64,000 bases of DNA, from NCBI GenBank assembly GCA_000181795.3, contig CM012955.1, forward strand, positions 15,116,407 through 15,180,406. Reading direction: 5' to 3'. Positions 11,801-24,092 of this stretch are shown here, piece by piece. Every line of letters starts with the position of its first letter. Position 1 is the stretch's first letter. Position numbers and translations under genes: made by a program. This DNA is from Trichinella spiralis. Taxonomy: Eukaryota > Nematoda > Enoplea > Trichinellida > Trichinellidae. The notes below the pieces were generated by a model. The model searched no databases, had not been told where the DNA came from, and saw only the letters and a list, made by a program, of their open reading frames with translations.

Positions 11801-14800
11801 CAGAAAAGCAACGGCCACGCCTTGCTCGCTTGCTTGTTCTCTCCACTTCCTCGCAAAGTGGATGTTTCAGAACGGCGGCGGCAAGTGGTGACAAAATTAC
11901 CGTCCCTCCAAGCGAGCAGTTTGAAAGCAATATAATCAAACAGCCTCGACCGAGGAACAAAACCGTCAAAACCATCATCATCATCATCATCAGCTGGCTT
12001 AAAATTCAATCACACCCGGCAGGGCGGTTTCTGATTTTACCGCATTCACTGGAAAAATCACCGACCACTGTGCAAAATAATCCAATTGAGCTGCATTTAA
12101 TAAATAATGGCCAATTGGCAATTGAACACAGCACCAAAGCGTTCAGCCGCCCTCTTCTGACCTCATCACTTTGGTATTTCAAATTGTCCGCAATTGGCCA
12201 AAATTGCCAAATCAACCAAACAAATAAATCATTTCACGCTCTTCTACACAAATGCACCACCACCCAACCAGCATCCTCACTGCAACTATCCTCTCCCCCC
12301 CCCCCCACACACACACACACACAACGGCAGTTGCAGTTGTGGAATGTTAAAAGCAAATTTTCCCAACTGGAATGTGAATAAGTTCTTCTCACACATATAT
12401 TATCATCATCATCATTCTCCCAAATAATAATTGAAGCCAAAAAATGAAAAAAAAATTGCCACTTCTTCACCGAAAACTGAAAATAAATATTTTTACCGCG
12501 CCAATTACAATTAACACGACAATCACAAACTGAATCGTTGAAAAAATTTTTTCAATATTCATTTTTCGAATCACCACACGCGTGCAAATTCGAATAAAAG
12601 TCAAAAACGAATAAACGAGAAATTTCAAAAAAAAAGAAACCTTTCTAATAAATAAATATCCTTGTCACTATACGTTCAGAAAATGAAAGCAATTGTTGTT
12701 CTTGTTTCGGTGAATCACAATCACATTGCTTTCAACGGGATTTTTTGACCAAGACAAAATTGTGCACACTTCACACCACAACAACACGAAACGAAACATT
12801 TTTAACAACACCGACAAAATTTAAATAAAAAAATAAACATTTCCATCAGTTGTGAAAGTAAATATTTCATTTTTCTGTTCACAATTAAACTTCAAAAATG
12901 TTCTTTTCTCACAGTAGTAGTAGTAGTAGTAGGATTGTGTTACTCTTTTCATCAAAAAAAATGGACAACTTGCTTTAATCCCTTTTTTTTGAACCTCATC
13001 AACGAAAATTTTTATGCATTCAATGTATATATATATATATGTACATTTTTTTCTCATCTCACACTGCAACAATTCTCACCCAGCTAATAAATAATAACTA
13101 TAATGAGTCAGAGGAGAAAAGTAACAAACAACAAAACTGAGCCATGTATTTTTGAACTGAACAATGGTACATTTTTAATGGTTTAATGGAAGTACTGCAC
13201 GCAACAGACGGATCGTCCAAGAACATTTTGAACAAAAAATGACACAATCACATGAGCAAAAGCAACGCCTCAAGCAATGCACAATAATACAAAGGCACAG
13301 GCACAGGCGCGCACTAGAATGAAGAGTTCGTTCACAGTTTGTCAACCAATGACAAATCGTCGCTGCCGATTGGCCGCCGGGATGTGAACAGGTGGCGCCA
13401 GTTGTGCCTGTGTCTCTAGCTAAAAAGTTAGCCGTTTGTCGCTCGACGCGATGGTGTTGCTGAACACACAGCCAGCCCAGGTCCAGGCCGGATCCACGTC
13501 GACTGAAAATTAGAAACAGAAAACGGAGGAAGAGATAGGAGAGAACAAACAGAGTTTGGAAAGAGAGGGAGAGAGAGAGAGAGAAGAGAGAAATAGAAGA
13601 GTGTGAGTGAGTGTCAAGAGAAGAGATTTTTTGACGCCTCGTCAAGCGCCTGTTCTCACTAAGTAAAGGCCAAAACCGACTAAGCGGAAAATACTGCAGC
13701 CGCTAGGGCATAAAGCGGAGACTAAAGCGAAGAAGCTTCGACAAGCTTGAAACAAACCACGGACCATGCTAGAGACCCTAGCTAGAGTCGGCCTGACACC
13801 ACAACGAAGCTCGTTGAAAATACCAAGCCACCAGAGTTGAATTCACGCACGCACACGCACACACACACTATACGCCAAATACGGCTGCCAATGCTCTTCT
13901 GTTTGCTAAATTTCATTGCCTTTCTGCATCTCGTCCAAACAGGTAAAAAATTTATTTATTTATTTATTTATTTACTTTTCATTATATATATCCCTACTAA
14001 GTATCGGTTTTCATTGGAATGTTTCTTCTTCTTCTTCTGCTTTTGTTGATCATTAGCATTTGTAATTATATTTTTCTGATTTATTTATTAACAAAATATT
14101 CACAAGAAAAAAATTGCAAAAACTCGAATCAAAAACGCATCATCACCATGTCTGAACAAATTCTAAACATCACTTTTGTGATCAACAACAAACAACAAAT
14201 ATCTGCAGCATTCGGTTAGGTTTTTTTTTCCACTTTCACCTCAAGTAAAATTCAGCACGCTTCTATCTATCTGGCAAAAAAGTATCTATCATCTGATCTG
14301 TACACATTTTGAGCAAAAAGCAAACTGATTTCCATTTCGAGCTCGAACCACATTTCCTGGCAATCTGCTCTACACTGTCATTATATATATATATATATAT
14401 ATTTGATTTGAAACAACTTTTTTTTGTTCTCCTTTCACCTTCACGTCGTGGCTTCTTGACCGTGTACGGATCCGCATGGAAGCCAATATCGACAACGCAA
14501 GCAAGGTGAAAAGCATTCCTTTGTTGCGCAACCAGGCGCCTCTAAGCCGCCCGTGGGCGTTCCTACCGCTCAGGCAGGCAACACTGCTGCGCAGGCGAAA
14601 AGTGACTGCTAATAAATAAGCACGCTCGACCGATCGCCGACACTAGTCAGCTAATGCACGACGAGCCGGTTGGTCACACCGGTTAGCAGTTATAAAAATA
14701 CCGATAAAATTTCTTTGAAAATTTTACCAACAAATAAAAACAACTTTTCACACGTAAAATAAATTAACATAAGCAACAAAGAAAAAAACAAGCACGCTCC

Positions 14801-17800
14801 AATCCCTGTGCTAATAGTTGCTTGCCGTTCAATGCTGCGGTTTTCGTAAAATCGTCTTAACGTCGATCATTACTGTGTTCGTTTTCTTTCCCCCATGCCG
14901 GACGCTTTGCATATATATGACCAAGCTGAGGTTTGCGTTTGAGGCAAAGACAAAAATTCCCATCAAACGCCAAGAATCAAAAACATTACTGTGAAGCAAG
15001 CATGCATGCATGAACATCGCGCTGAGATGAGAGAAGCGTTGACTAAATCGAATCAAGACCGTCACGGAACATTGCTCCAAGGCGGCCAAGCTTTCACCAG
15101 TCGCCATCAATAAATTAAGCGCTACGGACAATAGCCAGCAACGCGCTGACTAGCCGTTAAATAATGAACAGCAGCAGCAGCAGTGTAGTGGGTTCGGTTC
15201 ACGTGAAAAATGCAAAAACTCACTTGAAGGAAGAATAAGAAAAACAAAACAATAACTACAAATACAATTTACAAGTAACAACAGTACACAACTGATTGGA
15301 TGCGTTAGTCATAGAAATGCTCATAAACTTGATCTATTATACAGCACAGCTAGCTGGTTGTTGGTGCAAAAATCTTACTAAAAAAAAGACAAATTAAAAA
15401 GCCATGGATTCAGTCAGTTCGGAATTTCTATTCTACTCTTTGCTAATGTAAAATGTGGAATATTACAATGACGGATTTTGATACTTCTGCATACAGTTTT
15501 CGGTTTCCATTTCACAATCGACAATTTCTCCCATCTCACTTCCTTTTCATTATCTTAAACATTCATCTCCGAAATCAAACACACCTAGCACTCAATGCCA
15601 TTCATTGTTGAAATATTTCAGTGAGAGAGTGAAACAGATATATATATACTCTCTCTCTCTCTCTTTTTTTCTTGCAAACACTTTCCTTGCCAAACTATTT
15701 CTTTCTTGCCTGTAACTACGGATGCGTTGCTAAATTGCATACAATGGACAATATTTTCCTGACGTTGCAACTGTCGAGAAGAGGTGATGAAGCTGAACAA
15801 ATATCAAATCAATACAAATTCTCGTAATTAACAATGTTACTTAAAAGTTGAATTCTTCCCTTACACAGACAATTTGCAACTGAGCAACTTTTCCACTATG
15901 TTCAGTAAAACGAATCCATTTGCTCTTCTTTCTCGTCACGCCAACTCCAATTCTAGATCTCACTTTCCAATTCTGCATACGGTTGTCAATTTGCCAATTA
16001 CTCACTCATTTTCTCAGAGCCAATAAAAATCACTTTCTCTTATTTTGATCTTCAATTCTCCCCAAAAATAAGTTTCCCCAACTTTACGGGCAGCTGATGC
16101 GCATCACCTGACCATTTTCTGATTTGTTTACGCTGAACGCGCGCATCAACAACCGCCAAACTCTGATAACATATCCACGGATTGCTAATCCGGCACTTTG
16201 ACTAAAATTTGTCGCTGTCACAGAAAAAAATGAATACTTCACGTAGACTATTTTTTTTTGCAATTTCAATCAATTGACTGACAGCAGTTTACCAACAGTT
16301 AGGCAAATAACTAAATAGGCACTGGAACAAAAAGAAAACAATGCGCGCACGTATGTAGTAGCAGTTAACACCACAGCGCTTGCCAACCAACTAATGCAAT
16401 CTCTAGCAATAACTGCCGAAGCTGACTATATCAGCAATTCCTTGGGAACTTGAATTCCACTGAAACAATTCTGCTTCTTCGTCCGGCAGACATGGTTTAA
16501 TCTTGGTGAATAACAAACTGGAAGAATCCATGCAGCAGGATATATGTGGTGGAACATTTTCCACCATACAGCCTGCATGCTCACCAGTTACTCGCGCAAC
16601 GTGAAAAACAGGATGCAATTGTTGCACGTGATGCATAAATGACAATCACGTGATTAAAATCCAGCAAGCGCATTGAAGTGTTTATTTTTCGAGCAATTTT
16701 CTTGCTACATTTGACAACGTTGACAAAATACAGTCCACTTCCTTGATTTGAGAAACTTTTCACTCAAATGCACCACAGCTCCGGAAATGTTCGTGCTTTG
16801 GTTCAATAAAATGAAAGTGCAGTCAGTAGTTGTAGGTCAAACTTGAAAACATGCAAGTCCATCTTCAGAGATTATTGGAATAAAATATTTGTATAGGGCT
16901 TTCGTGAATGCGCAAGCGTTAACGCACTTGATGACGTATTGCAAATCGGTTGCCTAAGTTGTAAGCACTTTCGAGTACCAAAATCGACCGACCGTTAGTG
17001 TTTCACGATGACCAATTGAACTCGAACAGCCAGCTAGCTAGCTAGCTAGCTAGCTATCCCTCCTTGTTTTAAATTTTCTTCTTCTTCTTCTTCTTCTCCT
17101 CTTCTGCTACTGCTGGCCGTCACCGCTGCTAAGCAGAGCAAGAAGAAATTCCTTTCTTTTCTCGGTGCCAGAAAAATCGATTCTAACATATGCATTTCAA
17201 AATGTTGTCCAGTCTCCGGTATCTCAAACGAGACCCCGGAGGCCCTCGGAACCAAATTAGTGCGCTTTTGCTTTTATCGATTCAGCTTGCCAATTGACTC
17301 CAATATGGGACTGTTCATTCCAGCAGCAAACCAACAACAACTAGCCATTAAAACTGCAGCACCGGCAAGCCGTTCACAATAATAATCATGACAATAATTG
17401 TTGGTCTAATTAATTCTTCCACGTCGGCAAAGTCGACGAACGCAATCGCATCTCACCGCTAGTATCCGTTAACTGATCGCAAGAGCACACACACAAGTGC
17501 GGATATTTGCCAAAAAGCGGCGCAACTTGTGCAATCAGTGAAAAATAATTTCTCATCTCGTCCATTCCTTCCGCCCTTCTTCCCTTCATCACTATATATC
17601 CCGTCCTCAGTCAGCTTATGACGTGCTTCAACGCAACTGTCGCATCCCGTCCCGCGAAAATATGCGCGCACTTTTTGCAAAATTCATTTTGACAAGCACA
17701 GGCGTGAGGGAAATTTCTGCGTAGCGAATTCAAAAGAAAATCAAAAAGAAAAAACCACGGTCAGCAAAAAAAAAAAAATAAATTAACAACGGCTAATTTT

Positions 17801-20800
17801 TGAATAATCGACTAGTTCCCATTTGGATCAAATTTCCCCTCGAAATTCGACTTCTTTTTCTTTTTGCACGGATGATAAATTTCACTGTTCAATTTTTGTA
17901 TGCGAAAAGATAGATAGAGATATAGACGTTGCAATTGCGAAGCAGCTGCGATTTTTTCCAAAGTGCACGGCTGGAAGAATTATTGGCAAGCAAATTCATT
18001 AGTAACCGCACAACCATTGTTCAATAAGCTATGCATGAGAAAGTGAAGAGGGGGATGTGGAGAAAAAAAAAGAATTCATTCAAGTCACACACACATTCAA
18101 GGTTGTAGCGGTAGCTTTCGATCAATTGGAAGCTATTCGACACTTTGCATTAACGTAGCACCGAGACACCGACACTACTAGCGGTTTGCTAGGAGCAATC
18201 AGAAGAAGAAACACACACCTGCTCTCCTCGGGGAACAGCATTACCGACTGACTGGCAGGTCACTTTCATTAGTTGCCGCCGCCTGTTCTTCACCTTCAAA
18301 GCCTACCTGCCAAATTGAGTAATCGATTTCTGGTTGAGCAAAAGTGCCAGAGCATCAATCATGTTGTGCATAGTCGACAAAAATGCATTATTGTTTAATT
18401 AAAACATCTTCCACTACCGTCGCAACAACAAGTCACCCACAGGAGGGAATATCAATCGTAGTGCACTTTATTACAATGAATATTTAAACACCAACTGGTG
18501 TAAAAACTTCCATAACGAGCATGGAAAAAATTTACCACTATGATTATTATTCATGGCAAATTAATGCGCTGATCATTTTCACTTTCAGCCGGTGCTGTTC
18601 GCTGTTTCCAATGCGATAACCAATATGGAAGTTGCAACACTGGCGAGTGTACCGGAATGGCTTGCATTATGATTGAAGCGGTGACCAATCGTAAGTATTT
18701 TTCTCTTCTCTTCTCTTATCAATTTCATTCCATTCGAATTTATTTATTTTAAATAATTTTCCACCCCATTCCACTGCAAAGCGTACAGTACAATTATTAG
18801 AGATAAAAATTACAAGACAAATAAAATAAATCACTTATCAATCAAATTGTACAATTGAAAACATGCTCGCCCTTCTCTCTCTCTGTCTCTTCAGGTGTGG
18901 ATTCAAAATAGATAACTTTTCCAGAATTCAAAAAAATAAATAAATAAAAATTATATATATATATATATGTATAAATCACGCCATCGAAGATGAATTGATG
19001 CAATTTTCTATTAAATAATTCACCAAATCCACTGTCTGAACGTTACAAACTCAAATCGATCAACGATGCATCATACTGTTGTTGTTTTTTGTCTTTAATT
19101 TTTTTCTGTTTGTTCAAATGAATAACATTAATTGTTGTACGTATTCGGAAAATTAAAAAATAAATTTTTAAATAATATTCACAATTGGAATTGAATTTCA
19201 CCATGATGAAATAAGTGAATAATTAATGTATAATGAATGAAGTGACTGGATTTGATGAAAATCAAGTTGTTTTGTAAGTGAAATGGTTCATTTTACATTT
19301 ATTTCATCATTTTGAAAAGTAGCTTTTTTCCAAGCTTTCCTGCCAATGTTAAATTTATAAATTAACGATCTTGGCCATGGCCAGTGACTAATCAACCCAC
19401 ATCGACGCAGAATAGAGAAAAATGGACGGATAGATCTGTTGACAGCGGTAATTCGTTTACTGTAATTGCCATTAGCTGAACAAAGCGGAAATGTCAAATA
19501 TTGAGGACGATGTTGGCTAAAACAGAAAATGGGGAGCCTGTTGGGGGAAAATGTTCTTCTAAGAGCCATTAAAAGTGGTCGAATTCGTCGTCTTATGGGC
19601 AAACAATTTCGCACCGTACTACAAGCGAAATTTCCAGTTGGAAAAAGTCATAAAAATGTAGAATAATGTCCACTTGAAATTCTGCACCATCCATTATTGA
19701 ATTTTGAAAAGATAAATTAACAAAATAAATAATCGCATTTATTTTGCAGAGAAAAAATCGGTGCAAAAGGGTTGCCTTCAGTTTATCGACCGTCCACGTT
19801 GCCTCAAAGCGGATCTGATGGGCGTGGAGACGGTGAAATGCACGTGCAACAGTGATTTTTGCAACGATGACGAGCAGCTTATCAAAAATGGCCTCGTGCG
19901 ACGGTTGCAGAACGTCGCCTCAAGCACGTTCAACCCTGAACGAAGCAAGCGAACCAACCTCGGAGCTGGTCTTGGAATCAAAGTGACAACCAACTATTTA
20001 TTAATGCTAATTTTCATGTGTCTTTTCATCACCGGCTCGTTCAGTTTGCTCGTCTTCAACACTGTCTGCATACACGCCAGCACACTGATTCTAATCACTT
20101 TAGTTGTATAACACGTGAAAACAACAACAACAACAAAGTTCTTCCTCTGTATGCAAATTTGTTGGTTGTAAAAACCAAAAATTAAAAAAAAAGACTACCA
20201 ATCGCGTGTGATGAACACTGACGATGAAATTCATTTCTCATTTATACATGTTGTGTTCTTACGAATCAAATTCTTATGCATTACACACACAGTTTGCTTT
20301 GTATATAAGTGTGAAAAGTAAAAATTTGCCAACGTGAACGTTCGAAAGTTTCAAATTTTCAAAATATGCTAACTAACTCATAATTAAAGTACAACTAAAC
20401 ATGAAAACAACTGAATATTGAAATTATTTTCACGACATTCAACCCGAAGAATAAATAAATTACCCTCAACTGGTTTGTACAAGCAAATTTAAATCCAATT
20501 AGTACTTAGTACGAAAAAATATATAATAAAATGTTCTGCTGTAAATATAAAATTAAAATTAAACAACAACCTGGTAACTGCCAAAGCGTACAGATGCTGT
20601 AGACAAACTTCTTCGCTGCTGTGGCGATCAGACGATTTTGAACAGTAGCGTTTGTCCTGCACTCGTGCAAAAAGTAACGCCTCCGTGGCCGCGACCACAT
20701 GTGGAAGTTTTCTACCAAATCTGAATAAAATTATTTTTTCAAATTCACATGATAAATACATTTTTTTAAACTCAAAAAATTAAACAAACAAATAAAATTG

Positions 20801-21017
20801 TTTTCAGCAATATTTTACCCTTAAATGCATTCATTGCACATGTTGATCACGCTTTCCAGCGCGAGTTTTTTGCTTTTAAATCGTAAAACAAAATTCCTTT
20901 TCTTTTCAATACAAATATACTTACGATAATTTCCATAAACGCAACATTTCATGAGCTTCTGTCAACGATTCTACAGTGTCAGTTTGCAATAAAATATTGA
21001 CATTACCACATTGTTTC
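7751..21017 (-). CDS. LAS1L: LAS1-like pre-rRNA endonuclease (HEPN nuclease), 5' end not located
   Basis: Eleven exons join with matching phases: 21017-20925, 20720-20571, 10190-10115, 10040-9930, 9841-9725, 9630-9527, 9440-9361, 9220-9008, 8936-8849, 8286-8171 and 7998-7751 (464 aa visible plus a missing start). LAS1 cuts ITS2 pre-rRNA with the Grc3/NOL9 kinase during 60S ribosome biogenesis. The family signature is clear: LWKLSFGRKLPHVVAATEAL matches the LAS1 W-x-R...LP-x-AV-x-ST region, then HLYALAVTR, and FNIPAWVVRVRHRATHTNLP holds the RHxxTH catalytic HEPN motif, followed by the FRWLLENCW helix. The C-terminal half is poorly conserved, as is usual, and ends at the stop at 7751. Intron 10191-20570 is 10.4 kb and encloses the Ly6 gene on the other strand. 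The first exon should lie between 21018 and 22342, but I could not identify it. Confidence 0.85.
8779..8821. repeat. (TA)n microsatellite
   Basis: About 21 TA units in a LAS1 intron. Confidence 0.95.
10396..10432. repeat. (ATGT)n microsatellite
   Basis: Tetranucleotide tgta repeats in a LAS1 intron. Confidence 0.9.
10554..11182 (-). other. Exon-like island inside the LAS1 intron
   Basis: Minus-strand segments 11182-11162 (an ATG opening MAFLRID, then gtatat), 10928-10710 (73 codons, acceptor ttgacag, donor gtgcat) and 10570-10554 (17-nt microexon) chain in frame onto LAS1 exon 10190-10115. This could be an alternative 5' end of LAS1, or a coincidence in a GC-richer patch. The main LAS1 model skips it, because exon 20720-20571 matches the family far better. 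Confidence 0.25.
11440..13890. other. GC-richer island upstream of the Ly6 gene (probable promoter/5' UTR)
   Basis: The GC content is above the surroundings, and all reading frames are mutually incompatible and low-complexity. It holds (C)n(AC)n at about 12293-12323, (CAT)n near 11970, (GTA)n near 12915 and a GA-rich run near 13566. Sequence just before 13891 is the likely 5' UTR of the Ly6 gene. No protein-coding exon is supported. Confidence 0.4.
12293..12323. repeat. (C)n(AC)n tract
   Basis: A poly-C run followed by ACAC repeats within the Ly6 upstream island. Confidence 0.9.
13891..20111 (+). CDS. Ly6/uPAR three-finger protein, membrane-anchored
   Basis: Three exons join in phase: 13891-13942, 18589-18690 and 19750-20111 (171 aa). 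Exon 1 is almost entirely a signal peptide (MLFCLLNFIAFLHLVQT). The mature N-terminal part has ten cysteines in three-finger order, starting AVRCFQCDN with the paired C-x2-C and ending CTCNSDFCND, the Ly6 terminal Cys-Asn box. A linker follows, then a long hydrophobic C-terminus (from about NYLLMLIF) that would serve as a GPI signal or membrane span. Ly6/uPAR proteins act at the cell surface, often modulating receptors or ion channels; the partner here is unknown. The upstream in-frame ATG at 13837 would add a His/Thr repeat and is unlikely. The whole gene sits within the big intron of LAS1, on the opposite strand. Confidence 0.85.
13943..18588 (+). other. Long first intron of the Ly6 gene
   Basis: A 4.6-kb intron (donor gtaaaa, acceptor ctttcag). 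It contains (TA)n near 14380, (CT)n at about 15645-15665, an (AGCT)n tract at 17031-17056, and (CTT)n near 17080. Several GC-richer patches (14500-14680, 16080-16700, 17000-17700) have no recognisable protein. Confidence 0.5.
17031..17056. repeat. (AGCT)n palindromic microsatellite
   Basis: Six tandem self-complementary AGCT units within the first intron of the Ly6 gene. Confidence 0.9.
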
Positions 21018-22342
21018 CTGAAGAAAAATAACAACGACACTCCATACCAATAATTATGCATACATATTAAATATAAATCATCCAAAGCAATTCTTTACTT
21101 TATTTTGTTTTAAAATTTCACAAATATAAAACTCATTACAATAAATAAAACCATTTCATTTAAATGACCGTCGTAATGGAAAAAGAACATCCAAAATGTG
21201 CAATTAAAGTATTTTTATCTTATAAAAATACATTTTAAAAAAATATAAAAATCACTTGATTATTAACAATGAACTACTGCGTGCAACAAATATTTTTCTA
21301 CGTAATCTAAAAGGAATTCTTAAAAATAAACAATCTACAGATATGAAAAATGTAAAAAATATTAATACTGATATTAGGAACATAACAGCATTTCAAAAAA
21401 TATGAAAAGCGCAATCTGTTTGAGAATGTCTAAAAAGTAAATTAAAATATATAGCAAATGAATGAAACAATAGCACATTAAATACAAATAAAATCAGCTT
21501 TGTAAAGCTCATTAGATTTCGCAGAGGAAAACAAAAACTTAGTTAATGAGACCCGAATAAATGCGCAAATCATGCATTGCACTGTGTTTTACGATGATTG
21601 TTTCGGCAGTAATTATCTTCGGAAAATAAAAAAAATTTTATCTGATTGTTTCAAAAAAAACATTATCCCAATGTTAAATGATATTTTTAAAATACGAAAA
21701 ATCATACATACTTCAAATCCAGTGCACTGCATTTACAAAGAGCCATTTTTTACTATGCTGATAATATGTATATTTTTAAATTCACTTCAAATATACTGAA
21801 TTGAATATATTTAATATATGCAGGACGTGTCAGCTTATACAGCAATACTAAAATGTGAAAAAGTAAAATGCAATTTCACTACAACATATATTTGATAATA
21901 AAGATAAGTCATACTGTATCATTTATAGGAAAGAAAATATAAAATAAATTAACCGCTGAATTGTGATATTTTGCCAATCAACACTTTTTCAGCAATTTTA
22001 ATAATGAGCGGTTTTTGCACTGAATCTTTAAATTTGTAACAAAAGCTATCAGTACGATAAATTAGTGCAACAGTACTGTAGCACATTGTACTGTAAATTT
22101 GCTGAAGTTAAACAAAAATTGATAAAGTACATTTCTTTTCATTAATAACTAAAAGAAATCAACTGAAATCATACGTTTTATTTTGATTTTACAATTCAAA
22201 CAAAAACAGATTAAATGCTTTTTGTATGATTCAAAATGTACCTGTTTTTAGCAATCAAAATTTTCAATTATATCACGCAAATATGTAAATTTTCACCAAA
22301 TCACAAGCTAAATACACGCAAAAAAAGATACAATCAATTCAA
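21018..22342. other. Between AAGAB and LAS1; likely holds the LAS1 first exon
   Basis: Very AT-rich. LAS1 exon 21017-20925 is entered in phase 2, so at least one upstream coding exon is expected here, unless the mRNA begins by trans-splicing at the acceptor ttcttcag. I could not pick out a convincing exon. The frame at 21572-21799 (+) looks like chance. Confidence 0.35.
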
Positions 22343-23273
22343 TCAAGAAGTGTCCTCTTCTGAAGCTTCGTCGTCATCCGTTAAAATTTTCAAAAACTGT
22401 GTAGCGACGTGGGCGGCATATATTTTTCTTTCAGCTTCGGGCAAACTTTCCGCGTACTCTTTCATTTCGCTAAATTTCTGATACAAAGCAGAAAATGACA
22501 TCACTTCACTGTCTTCGTCCAATCGCAAAGCTTGGAAAGAGTCACTGGCCGCTTCCACCGACTCCCCCGCATCGACGGCCACGTTGGACGACGATTCCGC
22601 ATTTTTCTGAAACGCAAAAACTCCGCTTTAAAATTAAATTAAAAAAATAATTATGCAAATAAAGCATTACTCACACATGTCACTTTTGGTTGTTCATTTT
22701 TGGGAATCATATTACGCCACTCATTAGCCTAGAAAAGTTGCAAGAGTGAATTATAATTTGAAAAAAGAAAAAAAAAACTTTCAAAACCTGCAAAACTTCA
22801 ACGAGACGATCAATGCCTACAACTTCACCAAACGATTCGGCTTCTTGGCGCATTTCCTCGTCTGGATTCAAAACGATAAAATCGAAATTGTTTTCTATAC
22901 ACCAACTTTCAACACTGTCCACGTGGTCGTCCAGGATGTGCGAGACAACAAACAGACGAACACCAATATCCGCATTTTCCAGAGCTTTCCATACAAGTTT
23001 GTAACTTTGAGAATCGTAGGTCAAATTGCAGTGCAATATCACGGCTTCAGCACGAATGGGAGGTGGCGTGAAGCTGTCAATCTCAGCTTGCCTTGTGGTG
23101 TGTAAAAGCAGATCAACACTGTAATATTTGGAAACCAATTTCCACGTTTTCGGTTCAGTGTCAGAAAATGATGAACAATCTTTGCTTAACAAAAGCGACG
23201 CTATACAAGGTTCTGTACTGTCCGCTTCTTCGGGAAAACAGCGAACTATTAATACATCTGAAGAACTGGCCAT
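22343..23273 (-). CDS. AAGAB: Alpha/gamma-adaptin-binding protein p34 homologue
   Basis: Three exons: 23273-22788, 22728-22675 and 22606-22343 (267 aa; human AAGAB is about 315). AAGAB is a cytosolic chaperone that stabilises AP-1 and AP-2 adaptor subunits before assembly, so it acts in clathrin-coated vesicle traffic. The N-terminal part is Rab-like without a typical GTP-binding P-loop. The segment CIENNFDFIVLNPDEE, then GIDRLVEVLQANEWRNM, aligns with the family's GVKRIVQALNANVWSNM region. The last exon has an acidic stretch and the conserved C-terminal helix FSALYQKFSEMKEYAESLP. The start ATG at 23273 follows a TTTCAAG acceptor-like site about 25 nt upstream. It lies 138 bp downstream of the TMEM14 stop on the same strand. 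The exon 1 donor (gttttg) is weak but frame and homology support it. Confidence 0.85.
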
Positions 23274-23411
23274 TTTTTGTTTTACAAATTCAAAAATACT
23301 TGAAATTTTTAAATTATCTCTATATATGTGTACACAAATATATACAAATATCAACCCAAAATTTAACCAACTAATCAAATGTTGCCAAAATTATTCGTTT
23401 GTAAAATTTTT

Positions 23412-24092
23412 TCAAGAATAAATTCGTAAATACGATCGCACAAACATTGCCGCACTTAAAGCAGTAAATAGACCAGCCGGAAAAAATTTATATGAACGAC
23501 AGAAGCGAATTCCCATCACAACACCTAAGCAACCACTGGTAACTAAAATAAATAGAATCAATTAACTGACGATAGATAACAAGAAGAAATTTGCGTTGAC
23601 ATTTCACTTTGCACAGTAATTTACACTAGTTGAACAAAAATACAGAAAAAAACTTTCCTCATTCACTGCATAACTATGAAAAAATAATACATGTATTAAA
23701 TACAGCATAAAAACGGTTTGTTTAATTATAAGTTCTTTAATAAATAAAAAGTTATATTGAATTTTATATGAAAACTCACGAAGCATGGGCAAGTGATTCT
23801 GCGAAGCTGCGTAATGAGCACTGACTAGTGAAAGAATACCAAAAGTAATGCCGGCCGCTAAAGATGGAACACTACCTAAAATAAAAAATAATGACGTTAA
23901 AGTAAATACTTTCTTCTCAGTTTGAATATATCAAAATTATATAAATCAAAGCTTAATTATATAAATCAATAAAAGCTAACGTGTAAACACAGAACTCTCT
24001 ATCAATAAAAATGCATAACCTGCTTTGTAATAACCAAAAATACCACCAGACAGTATCAGAAAAGCATACAAATTTCCAATGTGATCTGGCAT
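23412..24092 (-). CDS. TMEM14-family (UPF0136) small membrane protein
   Basis: Three exons: 24092-24020, 23875-23780 and 23542-23412 (99 aa, the usual family length). TMEM14 proteins are three- or four-helix membrane proteins; vertebrate TMEM14C works in the mitochondrial inner membrane in porphyrin handling. Family landmarks are clear: LYAFLILSGGIFGYYKAGS at the first helix, SVPSLAAGITFGIL at the second, then GVVMGIRFCRSYKFFPAGL, equivalent to GIMGMRFYHSGKFMPAGL. Codons split at both junctions are restored by splicing. AAGAB follows closely downstream in the same orientation, suggesting shared transcription. Which TMEM14 paralogue this corresponds to cannot be said from sequence alone. Confidence 0.9.

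Noticed and set aside
11746-12381. 211-codon plus frame ending in a His/Thr repeat
   Set aside because: Low complexity, overlapped by equally long frames on the other strand, ends in a poly-C/AC repeat; probably upstream regulatory DNA.
13175-13645. 156-codon minus frame with Ser/Leu repeats
   Set aside because: It rests on a GA/CT microsatellite and lies just upstream of the Ly6 start codon, so 5' flanking sequence is more likely.
22746-23421. Plus-strand frames of about 60-120 codons
   Set aside because: They are antisense shadows of the AAGAB exons.
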